NCBI RefSeq assembly: GCF_046127645.1
Contig: NZ_CP175919.1
Source: Clostridium_F caseinilyticum
Lineage (GTDB): Bacteria > Bacillota > Clostridia > Clostridiales > Clostridiaceae
Reading direction: 5' to 3' (one strand)
Length of the DNA: 64,000 nucleotides
A model generated the notes under the pieces. That model was given only the letters and a program-made list of their open reading frames with translations, searched no databases and was not told where the DNA came from. Shown here one piece after another: positions 35,656-44,930 of the stretch. A program made the position numbers and the translations under genes. Every line of letters starts with the position of its first letter. The first letter of the stretch is position 1.

Positions 35656-36753
35656 ATGAAAATTTTAAGATATGGACTTATACAATTTAAGAGAATGATG
35701 AAAGATATAAAAGTTATAGGTTTTATGTTTATAATGCCCCTAGTAGTAATAACCATAATTAATTTTGCAATTAAAAATGGTGGTGGAAGTACTATTATGG
35801 TTGATGTAGCTTTTAATGTAGAGGATACCGGAAAAGAGGGAAAACAGCTTTTAGAAGAACTTAAAATACCTAAAAAATCTATATTTTATAATAATAAAAA
35901 TAAATCCATGGAATCTTTAAATAAAAATGATGTAATGGCTATATATGAAATACCTAAGGATTTTTCAAAGAAGATTAAAAAAGGAGAAAAGCCAGAAATA
36001 AAAGCATATAAAAAAGAAATTGGTAATGGAACTATACCTATTGAAAAATCCATAAATGATAATATAAATAAAAAAGTAAGAGAGAATCTATTAGTAAATG
36101 AAAATATTATAAAAAGTAAAAATGAGTTAGATAATAATAGTGTGAAAACAGTTATAGAAAATACTAAAAATATAGAGGGGGGATTATTCTTAGTATTAAT
36201 TCTTATAATAAATTTTATAATTTCTTCAGCTAATTATGTAAGTTCAGAAATACTAAATTTTAAGAAACAAAATATATTAAAAAGGGCTATAACTACTTCT
36301 AACAGGGGATTTGAAATAATAGGTGGAATATATATAGGTATGATATTAATTCAGAGCTTCGTTTATATGTCTGTTTATGTATGTGGGAAATTTATAGTAG
36401 GATATTCTTTTGATAATTTGTTTTTTATACTTATAAATATAATAGTAGCTAGTATATTTTCAGTAAGTTTAGGTGTATTTGTAACTAGATTATTTCAAAA
36501 TGAATCTATAGTTGCCCTTGTAGTTAACATAATAGGCATAATTACAACATTTTTAAGCTTATATTCTACAGGATTATCCATGAGTAAAACTTCTTGGATA
36601 TTATTAAATATAGGGAAATTTACTCCCCAATATTGGATATTTCATAGCATAAAAAATTCTAGCATATTTCCTAATATATTTATAGTAATGCTTATGTCAT
36701 TAGTATTATTTACTGCAGGAAACATTAAAGTAAGAGAGTTTGCAACTAATTAA
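35656..36753 (+). CDS. ABC-2 type permease
   Basis: 365 aa, starting directly after the previous stop with GGGGGG in front of the ATG. Same layout as its neighbour: N-terminal span, large extracytoplasmic domain (about 45-170), then a membrane part with LFQNESIVALVVNIIGIITTF and FTPQYW. The two permeases probably form a heterodimer. Substrate unknown; antimicrobial export is a reasonable guess from the regulator type. Confidence 0.85.
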   Translation: MKILRYGLIQFKRMMKDIKVIGFMFIMPLVVITIINFAIKNGGGSTIMVDVAFNVEDTGKEGKQLLEELKIPKKSIFYNNKNKSMESLNKNDVMAIYEIPKDFSKKIKKGEKPEIKAYKKEIGNGTIPIEKSINDNINKKVRENLLVNENIIKSKNELDNNSVKTVIENTKNIEGGLFLVLILIINFIISSANYVSSEILNFKKQNILKRAITTSNRGFEIIGGIYIGMILIQSFVYMSVYVCGKFIVGYSFDNLFFILINIIVASIFSVSLGVFVTRLFQNESIVALVVNIIGIITTFLSLYSTGLSMSKTSWILLNIGKFTPQYWIFHSIKNSSIFPNIFIVMLMSLVLFTAGNIKVREFATN

Positions 36754-37579
36754 TATGTTGAGGAAATTATGACTTAACACAACCTTTAAAGGGTGAGAAT
36801 TAAAAGATGTTATTATAATTTTTGACGAGAGACAAAACCGACTAAAGGATAATTTTGTTCCACTTCTTTACACAATAATCGGCATAGCTAGAAAGTTTTC
36901 TGTTAAATATATGAGAATTCCTTTTTATATTATAAGATGAAAAACACTTTTTAATAGGCATTTACAACTATAAATAATGTATTTATACAATAATTTTTGT
37001 AACTTTATATACAATAAAACTTATTGAATCTATTAGCTTTATTATATTAAAGTTGTTTGCTAACGCAAATAGAATTCAGTGTAATTTTAGTTTATATAAA
37101 TGTTATGAAAATATAGTAATTTGACATGCTACGCATTAATTTTCTAACGAAATTTTTTTTAAGTGTATTACTGAAAATAATAGATATAATTAAAAATTTT
37201 AACATTCTTATATAGATATAGATATCTTAAAAGGGATATAATTATGAATTTTACATAACAAAGTTGATCAAAATTTTCATTTAGTGTCTCTTTTATTCAC
37301 AAGATTATATTTAAAGAGTTATTCTATCTTCCCTTGGTTTAAAAAATGTGGATATGTGGTGTAAAAGGCATTTGAACAAGATTAGAGATTCTTATTTATT
37401 TTTGCAAAATATATGTATGTTTCAAATTGTTGTTCGAGCGTTTAGCGAGTTACAAGTTGAAACCATATATTTTAAGAAAAAATAAATTAGAATCTCTTAT
37501 TGAAGTGAGTTGCCTTTCTAACCACATATTTCTTTTTTAAACCAAGGGTATCATAACTTTCTTTTAAGTCGTAATTTTC
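36754..37579. other. Gene-free 826-bp region bounded by imperfect inverted repeats
   Basis: No coding frame that I can support. GGAAATTATGACTTAA (36762-36777) matches the reverse complement of 37564-37579 at 14 of 16 positions, so the region has terminal inverted repeats. The right part contains a long palindrome (37303-37577). May be the decayed or non-autonomous remains of a mobile element; no transposase fragment is recognisable. Confidence 0.5.
37303..37577. repeat. Long imperfect palindrome (~275 bp)
   Basis: Core arms CCCTTGGTTTAAAAAA (37331-37346) and their exact complement (37533-37548). Pairing continues inward (ATATGTGG and AAAGGCA blocks, then AGAGATTCT/AGAATCTCT and GTTTCAA/TTGAAAC) and, less well, outward. 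The centre has GTTCGAGCGTTTAGCGAG. It ends against the nitroreductase stop codon. Confidence 0.75.
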
Positions 37580-38131
37580 TTATCTTATGTAAGTTATTAC
37601 ATTTTCATTTCTTTTAGGAGCTTTAACTTCACTTGTGTTCTTATACCCTAAAGCTATTCCAAAATAAGGCTTATATCCATTAGGTATATTTAATTTTTCT
37701 AAGATTTCTTTATTTTCGAAGGCTAGTGAAATAAGCCCTATCCATAAAGATCCTATATTTAAGCTTTCAGCAGCAATTAACATGTTTTCTATTGCAGCAG
37801 AACAATCAACTAGAGGAGAATAAGTACCTTCTTTTCCTGATACTATAACTATAGTAGGTGCACCATGAGTCAAATCAAGTTTTTCATTATTACCCATATT
37901 TCTAAAATTGTCATTAGGTGAATCTTTAAGTTTTTCTTTAGCAATATTACTCATTTTAGCAATTAAGTCTCTATTTTGAATAACAGTAAAATGCCAAGAT
38001 TGATGATTGCAACCAGAAGGTGCATATATTCCAGCTTCTAGAATATGTTGAAGTTCTTCTTCTTTTATTTGATCAGGTTTATAACTTCTTATACTTCTTC
38101 TATTTTTTATAGTTTGTAATACAGTATTCAT
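37580..38131 (-). CDS. Nitroreductase family protein
   Basis: 183 aa. FMN-binding nitroreductase fold: NRRSIRSYKPDQI near the start, AGIYAPSGCNHQSWHFTV (Ser/Asn/Gln for the flavin phosphate), DCSAAIENMLIAAESLNIGSLWIG and a C-terminal GYKNTSEVKAPKR. Likely an NAD(P)H-dependent flavin reductase; substrate unknown. AGGAGG precedes the ATG on the minus strand. The stop is immediately at the end of the palindromic element. Confidence 0.9.
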   Translation of the reverse strand: MNTVLQTIKNRRSIRSYKPDQIKEEELQHILEAGIYAPSGCNHQSWHFTVIQNRDLIAKMSNIAKEKLKDSPNDNFRNMGNNEKLDLTHGAPTIVIVSGKEGTYSPLVDCSAAIENMLIAAESLNIGSLWIGLISLAFENKEILEKLNIPNGYKPYFGIALGYKNTSEVKAPKRNENVITYIR

Positions 38132-38607
38132 ATAAAATCCTCCTATAATTAATATATAATTTGTTTAATAATTTTAATATTGATTTTATTTTTGTATATT
38201 CAAAATATAGCAGTTTTTCAACAAAATATTTTGTAAACTAATGAATTGAAAATCAATATTAAAAGATAATAAAATATAAACTAATGTTATTTATATTAAT
38301 TGTAACATAAGTTAATGTGATTTTTTATAAGTATTTAATATATTTATTAATGTATAAAACTAAATTATTTGGGCATAATTGGGTATAAAATATATAGTAA
38401 TCTAAGTTTAATAATAATATGATAGAAAAATTTTAATAATATAAAAATGCAAGTTAATTAATGGGGGTTATTGTTTATTGGTATATGAAGTGTGTTATAT
38501 TTTATTTATATGCGGTGTGCATAAATGATTTAAAGATAATATTTCATAACTATTAATATAAATAATTATGAAATAATATTATTAATAGGTTTATAGAAAA
38601 AGACTTA
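38132..38607. other. AT-rich intergenic region
   Basis: No gene, no clear operator. It holds the upstream region of the nitroreductase gene. Confidence 0.45.
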
Positions 38608-38690
38608 AAAGAGCATATATTAAAAAACTATTTGAAAGTTTTATTCATATAAAGGCATATATATGTTATAATATATGCTCTTATTTTTAA
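38608..38690. terminator. Hairpin terminator downstream of the 38699 gene
   Basis: AAGAGCATATATTA and TAATATATGCTCTTA pair across about 45 bp; T-rich on both outer sides. Ends the minus-strand gene. Confidence 0.6.
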
Positions 38691-38698
38691 TATTAAAA

Positions 38699-39190
38699 TT
38701 ATCTTTTTTCGTTAGATAACATTTCGCGCACAATTTTTAAATATCTTTGGGATACTTCAGGACAGGCTGTTAATAAGGTATCTATTACGTAATCAATATT
38801 GATATCATCTATTTTTTTTGCAGTTGTATCTTCATCAATAAGCATATTTTCATCATCAAGAGAATTATATATTTTATCTACTATTGGTGATTTCATAACT
38901 TTTTCATTTTCTACACAATCTTTACTAAAATATAGATTTTCATCTGTAAGTATAAATTGACCGTAAGTATATTCTTTTTCTACATTTTTGATATCTAAAT
39001 TCTCACAAGGATATTTTGTATGTTCTACATGCTTTATATCTAATTTATTTCTATCTTCTTTTCGAGTGAGTACAGTTCTTATTTCTAACTCTAACAATCT
39101 TTTTTGCATTTTTTCAGAAAGAACTTCTCCAAATTCAGAAATAAATCCTTTCATAGCTATAGTTTTTTTCATGTTATAATTTTTTTTCAT
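38699..39190 (-). CDS. Hypothetical protein
   Basis: 163 aa; AAGGAGAG precedes the ATG. Charged, soluble, no signal peptide or membrane span. The N-terminal part (MKGFISEFGEVLSEKMQKRLLELEIRT) looks helical; the middle is rich in Lys, Asp and Glu; the C terminus (LLTACPEVSQRYLKIVREMLSNEK) looks like a conserved helix pair. I do not recognise the family. Stands upstream of cspA on the same strand, separated from it by the cspA region terminator order. Confidence 0.65.
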   Translation of the reverse strand: MKKNYNMKKTIAMKGFISEFGEVLSEKMQKRLLELEIRTVLTRKEDRNKLDIKHVEHTKYPCENLDIKNVEKEYTYGQFILTDENLYFSKDCVENEKVMKSPIVDKIYNSLDDENMLIDEDTTAKKIDDINIDYVIDTLLTACPEVSQRYLKIVREMLSNEKR

Positions 39191-39280
39191 TAAAACTACT
39201 CTCCTTATACTAAACTATTTTTAAGCAAGGATTCGGTAAGCTTTATAAAAGTTTAATAAAAATTTTATATAATATAAAAA

Positions 39281-39298
39281 CCACCTTAATAAAGGTGG
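39281..39298 (-). terminator. Intrinsic terminator of cspA
   Basis: CCACCTT(TATT)AAGGTGG followed, on the minus strand, by TTTTTAT; 58 bp after the cspA stop. Confidence 0.85.
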
Positions 39299-39355
39299 CG
39301 TGGTTTGCTATTTATATATTAAAATATTTAATATATTTTATATTACAAAGTTATA

Positions 39356-39559
39356 TTATAGCTTTATAACATTAGCAGCTTGAGGACCTTTTTGACCTTC
39401 TTCTACTTCGAATTCAACTTTTTGTCCTTCTTCAAGGTTTTTTCTTGGTTCATCTCCTTGGATAGCTGAGAAGTGAACGAATACGTCTTTTTCACCTTCT
39501 ACTTCTATAAATCCAAATCCTTTTTCTGAGTTAAACCATTTTACTGTTCCAGTTTTCAT
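39356..39559 (-). CDS. cspA: Cold shock protein, CspA family
   Basis: 67 aa, the standard length. Single cold shock domain with TGTVKWFNSEKGFGFIEV (RNP1 KGFGFI) and VFVHFSA (RNP2), and the usual ending PQAANVIKL. Single-stranded nucleic acid chaperone. AGGAGGTC precedes the ATG. Its promoter gives a short leader of about 50 nt, not the long thermosensor leader known from E. coli cspA. Confidence 0.95.
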   Translation of the reverse strand: MKTGTVKWFNSEKGFGFIEVEGEKDVFVHFSAIQGDEPRKNLEEGQKVEFEVEEGQKGPQAANVIKL

Positions 39560-39614
39560 TGATTGACCTCCTAGTGTAAAACATCATGCTTTACTAATTA
39601 AATTTTATTCTATA

Positions 39615-39643
39615 ATTATAACATATTATTAACAAATAAACAA
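39615..39643 (-). promoter_or_regulatory. Sigma-A promoter of cspA
   Basis: On the minus strand TTGTTT, 17-bp spacer, TATAAT (plus-strand positions 39638-39643 and 39615-39620). Transcription would start near 39608. The remaining 320 bp to pepD show no other clear feature. Confidence 0.65.
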
Positions 39644-39963
39644 ATATAAATGCTATATTTGTTTATAAAAATATTTTAATCTGAATTAAAGACCATGCAT
39701 ATGACTAAAATGGAAGTAATATTTATGTTAATGTGTGATATTATTAGAGTGTTGTAACTTATAAAGAGTATATACAAATGAACTTTTATTTAAGTATTTT
39801 TATTGTGCCAAGTATGGTAGGTATATAAATATATTTACATTTAACTTAAAATTAGAAACCGTACTTTATAGAACAGAATTTTTTTGAAATTTTACTTTTT
39901 TGTGCTATTACTTTTATATTATAATAAAGTTAGAGAAAATTTATATGAAGGCAGGAGAATTAT

Positions 39964-41427
39964 ATGTATAAAAGAATAGATGATTTAATTTGCAATAAAG
40001 TTTTTAAATATTTTAGGGACATAAGTAATATACCTAGGGAATCAGGAAATGAAAAGAAAATTAGTGATTATCTTTTTAACTTTGCAAAAGAAAGAAATTT
40101 ATGGGTTATTCAAGATGAATATTTAAATATAATTATAAAAAAACAAGCTACAAATGGATATGAAAAAGCATCTACTATTATATTTCAGGCACATATGGAT
40201 ATGGTTTGTGAAAAAGATAATGAAAAAGTACATGATTTTAAAAAGGATCCAATAGAGTTTAAAATAGAAGGAGATATGCTTTATGCAAAGGATACAACCT
40301 TAGGCGCTGATGATGGAATTGGATTAGCTTATATGCTAGCTATATTAGATTCAAATGATATTAGCCATCCAAATCTTGAAATGCTGTTTACCACTGAAGA
40401 AGAAACTACCATGATAGGAGCATTAAATTTTAATCATAATTTATTTAAAGGTAAAGTTCTTATAAATATAGATTCAGAAGAAGAAGGAAAGATTTTAGTA
40501 AGTAGTGCTGGAGGAATAGATATTAAACATAACATACCTATAAAATCTGAAAATGCAAAAGAGGATTTACAAGCTTTTAATATAGTAGTAGAAGATTTAA
40601 AAGGAGGACATTCAGGACTTGACATCCATAGAGAAAGAGGGAATGCTATTAAAATATTAGGAAGAATACTAAAGGATTTAAGTTATAGTATGGAATATTC
40701 TTTAGCTTTTATACAAGGGGGAAGCAAAACTAATAATATTCCCGTAAATGCTAATGGGAAAATTTTAATAGAAAAAAGTTATGAAAATAAATTAAAGGAA
40801 TTTATAAAATTTTCGAATAATACATTAAAAGAGGAGCTATATCTAAAAAATGATAATATAAACATAAAATTGAAGAATTCTATTGATAATACAGATAAAG
40901 TTATTTCAGAAGAAAGCAAAAAGTTAGTTTTAAATTCTATATTGATTACTCCAAATGGTGTAGAATCAATGGCCGCTAATATAGAAGGATTAGTAGAAAG
41001 CTCTGTAAATTTAGGGATTATTTCAGTAGATTATAGTAAAGCTATATTGGAAAGTGGAATTAGAAGTTCAAATGAGACTTTAAAGCGTAAAATAGTAGAA
41101 AAAATAAAAGCATTAGGAGAGATTACAAATTCACAAATTATTTGTCATGGAGATTATCCAGAATGGCCCTATGATGAAAAATCAGAAGTACTTTCTCTAA
41201 GTAGAAAAGTGTTTAAAAAATTATATGGGAAAGAGGCAGAAATTATAGCATATCATTGTGGCATTGAATGTGGGGTGCTTAAAAATAAAATAAAAGGATT
41301 ACAATGCATATCTATAGGTCCTAATATATTTGAGATACATACACCTAAAGAACATTTAAGTATAAGTTCTGTAGAAAGAACTTTTCAATACATATTAGAA
41401 ATATTAAAGGAAATGAAGAAGTTTTAG
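39964..41427 (+). CDS. pepD: Aminoacyl-histidine dipeptidase (M20, PepD)
   Basis: 487 aa, the usual PepD length. M20 metallopeptidase motifs: QAHMDMV (His about 77), TLGADDGIGLAYMLAI, TTEEETTMIGA (catalytic and metal-binding Glu), GGHSGLDIHRERGNA, and the closing IGPNIFEIHTPKEHLS with a His ligand. A dimerisation/lid domain is inserted in the middle as in PepD. Splits dipeptides in the cytoplasm. GCAGGAG precedes the ATG. Confidence 0.94.
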   Translation: MYKRIDDLICNKVFKYFRDISNIPRESGNEKKISDYLFNFAKERNLWVIQDEYLNIIIKKQATNGYEKASTIIFQAHMDMVCEKDNEKVHDFKKDPIEFKIEGDMLYAKDTTLGADDGIGLAYMLAILDSNDISHPNLEMLFTTEEETTMIGALNFNHNLFKGKVLINIDSEEEGKILVSSAGGIDIKHNIPIKSENAKEDLQAFNIVVEDLKGGHSGLDIHRERGNAIKILGRILKDLSYSMEYSLAFIQGGSKTNNIPVNANGKILIEKSYENKLKEFIKFSNNTLKEELYLKNDNINIKLKNSIDNTDKVISEESKKLVLNSILITPNGVESMAANIEGLVESSVNLGIISVDYSKAILESGIRSSNETLKRKIVEKIKALGEITNSQIICHGDYPEWPYDEKSEVLSLSRKVFKKLYGKEAEIIAYHCGIECGVLKNKIKGLQCISIGPNIFEIHTPKEHLSISSVERTFQYILEILKEMKKF

Positions 41428-41483
41428 TTACAATATTGTAGAAAGATATTATAGAATTGTATGTATAGAAGGAGAGTGCTACC

Positions 41484-42371
41484 ATGAGTAAATCTAAGAA
41501 GAATATTATAATAGGCGCTGCTATAATACTTTTAATTACACTAGGGAGCTTTGGATGTTATAAGTATACAAAATATAAAGATTATAAAGCTTTATTAAAT
41601 AAGGCTGAAGCTTATATGGAGATAGAAAATTATGACAAGGCTATAGAAAATTATGAAAAAACTTTAGATTATAAAAATAATAAAGATGTTTTAGATAAAA
41701 TAAATTTAGCTAAAGAGATAAAAGAATCTAAAGCAAATTATGAAAAGGCTATGGAATTATATAATAAAAAAGATTATGTAACTGCTTTAGAATTTTTTAA
41801 GAAAGTATCTAAAAGAGATAGCAAAAGATTTAATTTAGCCCAAGATAAAATAAAGGAATGTATAAAGATTTATATAAGTGAAAATTTAGATAAAGCAAAG
41901 GTTTTAGCAAAAGAGAAAAAATATAAAGAAGCTTATCTATACTTAGATAAAATATTAGCTATAGATAAAGAAAATGTAGTGGCTAAAAATTTAAAAGATC
42001 AGTATATAAAAGAAGAGAAAGAATTAGAAGAAGTTCAAAAAGCAGAAGAGACCAAAAGAATAGAAGAAGAGCAAAAAAGACAGACCAAAGAAAAAAATAA
42101 AATAAAAGAACAAAGCGAAAATTCACAAGTAAAGGTAACTACAAAAAAGAAGGCAGAGGAAATAGTAAAAAATAAGGTGGGTACTGGTAATAATAATATT
42201 AAAGCTATCTGTGAAGGAGAAGAAGTAAGAGAAGGAGTATCCTATTATATGGTCCATGTATATGAAGTTGTTGAAGATCATACAGCAACAATGGGGTGGT
42301 ATTATGTAAGGAAGGATAACGGACAAGTTTTTTTATGGGATTTAGCATCTGACATATTAAAACCACTATAA
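41484..42371 (+). CDS. Membrane-anchored TPR protein
   Basis: 295 aa. N-terminal span (about 8-26), then three TPR-like helix pairs (about 35-170; AEAYMEIENYDKAIENYEKTL and related), a highly charged coiled coil (about 172-210, E/K/Q only), and a C-terminal domain of about 75 residues (KKKAEEIVKNKVG … YYVRKDNGQVFLWDL) that resembles a PepSY-like fold. Extracytoplasmic orientation likely. Function unknown; about 55 bp after pepD and possibly co-transcribed. Confidence 0.7.
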   Translation: MSKSKKNIIIGAAIILLITLGSFGCYKYTKYKDYKALLNKAEAYMEIENYDKAIENYEKTLDYKNNKDVLDKINLAKEIKESKANYEKAMELYNKKDYVTALEFFKKVSKRDSKRFNLAQDKIKECIKIYISENLDKAKVLAKEKKYKEAYLYLDKILAIDKENVVAKNLKDQYIKEEKELEEVQKAEETKRIEEEQKRQTKEKNKIKEQSENSQVKVTTKKKAEEIVKNKVGTGNNNIKAICEGEEVREGVSYYMVHVYEVVEDHTATMGWYYVRKDNGQVFLWDLASDILKPL

Positions 42372-42393
42372 TAGATTAGAGTAATTAAATTAA

Positions 42394-42424
42394 AAAAATT
42401 GTGCTTTACTAAGCACAATTTTTT
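42394..42424 (+). terminator. Intrinsic terminator
   Basis: AAAAATTGTGCTT and AAGCACAATTTTT (42394-42406/42411-42423), perfect 13-bp stem. Confidence 0.85.
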
Positions 42425-42509
42425 AATTTAAAGTATAATTTATTAAGTTTTTATTTAAGCTTATATGTAATAATATTAAAAGTTAATGCTGATATTTTTT
42501 TAATTTAAG

Positions 42510-42529
42510 CAACTGTATCCATACAGTTG
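42510..42529 (+). promoter_or_regulatory. Operator-like palindrome before the kinase gene
   Basis: CAACTGTA-TCCA-TACAGTTG, a perfect 8+4+8 inverted repeat 70 bp before the start codon and not followed by a useful T tract. May be a repressor or MocR/PdxR-type site; the regulator is unknown. Confidence 0.4.
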
Positions 42530-42599
42530 AAAAAATATAAGATTTAATATATTTTAGATATAAAATTATATAAATTCAGATTGTTTAGGAGATGGACAG

Positions 42600-43436
42600 A
42601 TGAAAGTAGATACAAAAAAAATAGCAGCTATACATGATATATCTGGTTATGGTAGAGCATCATTAACTACAGTAATACCTATAATATCTCTTATGGGTGC
42701 ACAGGTATGCCCAATTCCCACAGCAGTTTTATCTACTCATACAGGGGGTTTTGGTAGTCCGAAAATAATAGATCTAACAGATAATTTACAAGAATATATA
42801 AATCATTGGGAAAACTTAAATTTAGATTTTAATTGTATATATAGTGGATATTTAGGATCAGTACATCAAATAAATATAATATCAAATTTTATAAAATATT
42901 TTAAAAAGAAAGATACATTAGTAGTTATAGATCCAGTAATGGGAGATGATTGTGAACTTTATTCTGCCATAGATTATAAAATGGTACATAAAATGAGAGA
43001 ATTTATAAAGTTAGCTCATGTTATAACCCCTAATTATACTGAAGCTTGTTATCTTTTAAATAAAGATTGTTCTAAATGTAAAATTTCTGAAAAAGAAATT
43101 AAAGATATGCTTGTAAGCTTAGGTGATACAGGACCAGAAAATGTTATAATCACTAGTGTTCCTTTATATGATAATGTAATAGCTACAGCTTCATACAATA
43201 AAGCAAATAAAGAATTTTATATAGCAAAAACAGATAAGCTAAATGTAAATTATCCTGGTACAGGAGATGCTTTTACTAGTGTAATTGTGGGGAGCTTATT
43301 AAAAGGTGAAGACATAAAAACTGCTGTAGATAAAGCTGTTGATTTTATAAAGTATGGTATAGAAATAAGTTTGAAATATGATTACAATCAAAGGGAAGGA
43401 ATTTTGTTAGAAAAAGCTTTGAAAAAGTTAATATAG
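42600..43436 (+). CDS. Pyridoxal/pyridoxamine kinase (ribokinase family, PdxY/PdxK-like)
   Basis: 278 aa. Begins AAIHDISGYGRASLTTVIPI as in pyridoxal kinases; VLSTHTGGFGSP, VIDPVMGDD, VITPNYTEACYLL and the catalytic anion-hole motif NYPGTGDAFTSV (Asp as base) are present. Phosphorylates a B6 vitamer; the closely related hydroxymethylpyrimidine kinases cannot be fully excluded. Stands alone between terminators. Confidence 0.85.
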   Translation: MKVDTKKIAAIHDISGYGRASLTTVIPIISLMGAQVCPIPTAVLSTHTGGFGSPKIIDLTDNLQEYINHWENLNLDFNCIYSGYLGSVHQINIISNFIKYFKKKDTLVVIDPVMGDDCELYSAIDYKMVHKMREFIKLAHVITPNYTEACYLLNKDCSKCKISEKEIKDMLVSLGDTGPENVIITSVPLYDNVIATASYNKANKEFYIAKTDKLNVNYPGTGDAFTSVIVGSLLKGEDIKTAVDKAVDFIKYGIEISLKYDYNQREGILLEKALKKLI

Positions 43437-43469
43437 AAGGTAACGAAATATTTTAATAAAAATATAACC

Positions 43470-43520
43470 TTTAATAGTTTGCTTAAAAATAGATTTAATT
43501 TTTAAGCAAACTATTAAATT
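43470..43520. terminator. Bidirectional intrinsic terminator
   Basis: A 21-bp perfect stem: TTTAATAGTTTGCTTAAAAA… (43470-43490) with 43498-43518, between convergent genes. Confidence 0.85.
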
Positions 43521-43563
43521 TTTAAGGTGAATAATTAAAGTAATATAATGAACAAAATTAATT

Positions 43564-44208
43564 TTATTTAGTATTGTTAAAACCTTCTACAATGGATAAT
43601 AATCTGTTTTTAGCATTTTGTGAAAGATTAAAGTCTTTAATTTCTTTATTTAGATTTTTTAAAGTATTGTAACCTCCTAAGTAAGCGTTTAATTTATGAC
43701 ATAAAGGAGAAGATATTAAATCATTGCCAGTAGAAAACATAGACCTTAAATTAGAAATAATTACAGGTTCTAATTGAACATAATATTTTTGATGATAAAA
43801 CTCTGCATAATAAAATTTTTCTATGGGAGAAATTTTGGTTAAAATTTCTTTATTTAATTCCTTCCCTTTATTTAATTTCCAAATTAAAGAAGTCTCTTTT
43901 TCACTTTCATTATTATAAAAAATAGCAGAATTATATTGTAATAAATTAGGTCTTACAGTATAATTATGATTTTTTTCAAAAACCATTAGTAGATTTTGAA
44001 AAGTTATTTTACTAGAATCATAATATATCTCTAAAGTTTCTAAGTGATCTCCAATACTATTATAGGTGGGAAGTAGTGTGCTTCCTCCAGTATATCCAAC
44101 ATAAGTTTTAACAACACCATCTAAAGAATCAAATAAAGCTTCTATTTTCCAAAAACATCCCATGGAAAAGTAGGCTTTTTTTATGTGATTTCCTTTCAAT
44201 GTTTTCAC
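43564..44208 (-). CDS. Divergent MsrA-like protein
   Basis: 214 aa. Clear MsrA skeleton: FSMGCFWKIEALFDSLDGVV, TYVGYTGGST, PTYNSIGDHLETLEI, FEKNHNY, YNSAIFY and AEFYHQKYYVQ. Differences from canonical enzymes: GCFWG is GCFWK, the (C)xGxTGHAE segment is SIGDHLETLE, and the DxxQxxRQGxDxGxQYRS loop is shortened to NYTVRPNLLQYNS. The catalytic Cys is kept. An extra C-terminal part (about 150-214, with PLCHKLNAYLGGYN) may hold the resolving Cys. May reduce methionine sulfoxide or have a different substrate. AGGAGG precedes the ATG. Confidence 0.75.
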   Translation of the reverse strand: MKTLKGNHIKKAYFSMGCFWKIEALFDSLDGVVKTYVGYTGGSTLLPTYNSIGDHLETLEIYYDSSKITFQNLLMVFEKNHNYTVRPNLLQYNSAIFYNNESEKETSLIWKLNKGKELNKEILTKISPIEKFYYAEFYHQKYYVQLEPVIISNLRSMFSTGNDLISSPLCHKLNAYLGGYNTLKNLNKEIKDFNLSQNAKNRLLSIVEGFNNTK

Positions 44209-44444
44209 CTCCTAATTATAAAAAAATGAAATTTTAAATATAAAAAATAAATAAAAAATACTTGCAAAGTGTTGAAAATAGTATTATAATAAATGCAAAT
44301 AATAATTATTAATTAAGATATATTATATCATATTTTTAGAAATATGTAGTTAAAAATTAAATTTTATGAAAAAAACTTCAATAATTTAAAAAAACTTATT
44401 ATTTCATTAATAATAAATTAATAAAATATGGTTATAATATATTT

Positions 44445-44526
44445 AAATTAAAAGAATCCCTCTAAATATCCCCCAATAATAGTGAATATAAGTAAGGAGA
44501 TAAGCGTGCTGCTTATCTCCTTATTT
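44445..44526 (+). ncRNA. Candidate small RNA
   Basis: A TATAAT box (44433-44438) is followed by about 80 nt with a C-rich patch (ATCCCCCAAT-like, near 44469) and a strong terminator at 44493-44523 (TAAGGAGATAAGC with its complement, then TTATTTT). No reading frame and no gene upstream in this orientation. The hairpin carries GGAG, like a Shine-Dalgarno mimic. Evidence is structural only. Confidence 0.4.
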
Positions 44527-44527
44527 T

Positions 44528-44930
44528 CGTAATGCTAGAATTATTGTACCTAAATAATATAATATTTTATTCATAGAAAGTATTATAAAAACATATAGTT
44601 TTGTATCATAATCAGAACATAATAAAATATCTAGTGATTTTTCTTACCCATTTTCTGATATAGCAAAAAATAAGGCAGTGATACAAGTTAACAAGAGATT
44701 AAAAAACATTATTTTGATAAAGTAATATTTTTCATGGTAAAAAAGTTAAAATTATAATTATAAAGATGATTCTTTTGAAATATAAGTTTTTATAATATAT
44801 TTATATATACATTTTACTTTATGGTTTGGAAGAGAAAAATTATAGAAGAAGTGAATAAATAAATATAGTATCAATATTGTATTCGATAACATATAATGGT
44901 AAGGAAATTAATATATAGGAAAGATATGAT
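44528..44930. other. Intergenic region
   Basis: 400 bp, AT-rich. A short open stretch near 44629-44723 has protein-like codons but no start and no family I recognise. Nothing else supportable. Confidence 0.4.

Noticed and set aside
44629..44723. Short open stretch with protein-like codons between msrA-like gene and DUF3298 gene
   Set aside because: No start codon with a ribosome binding site and no recognisable family; may be chance.
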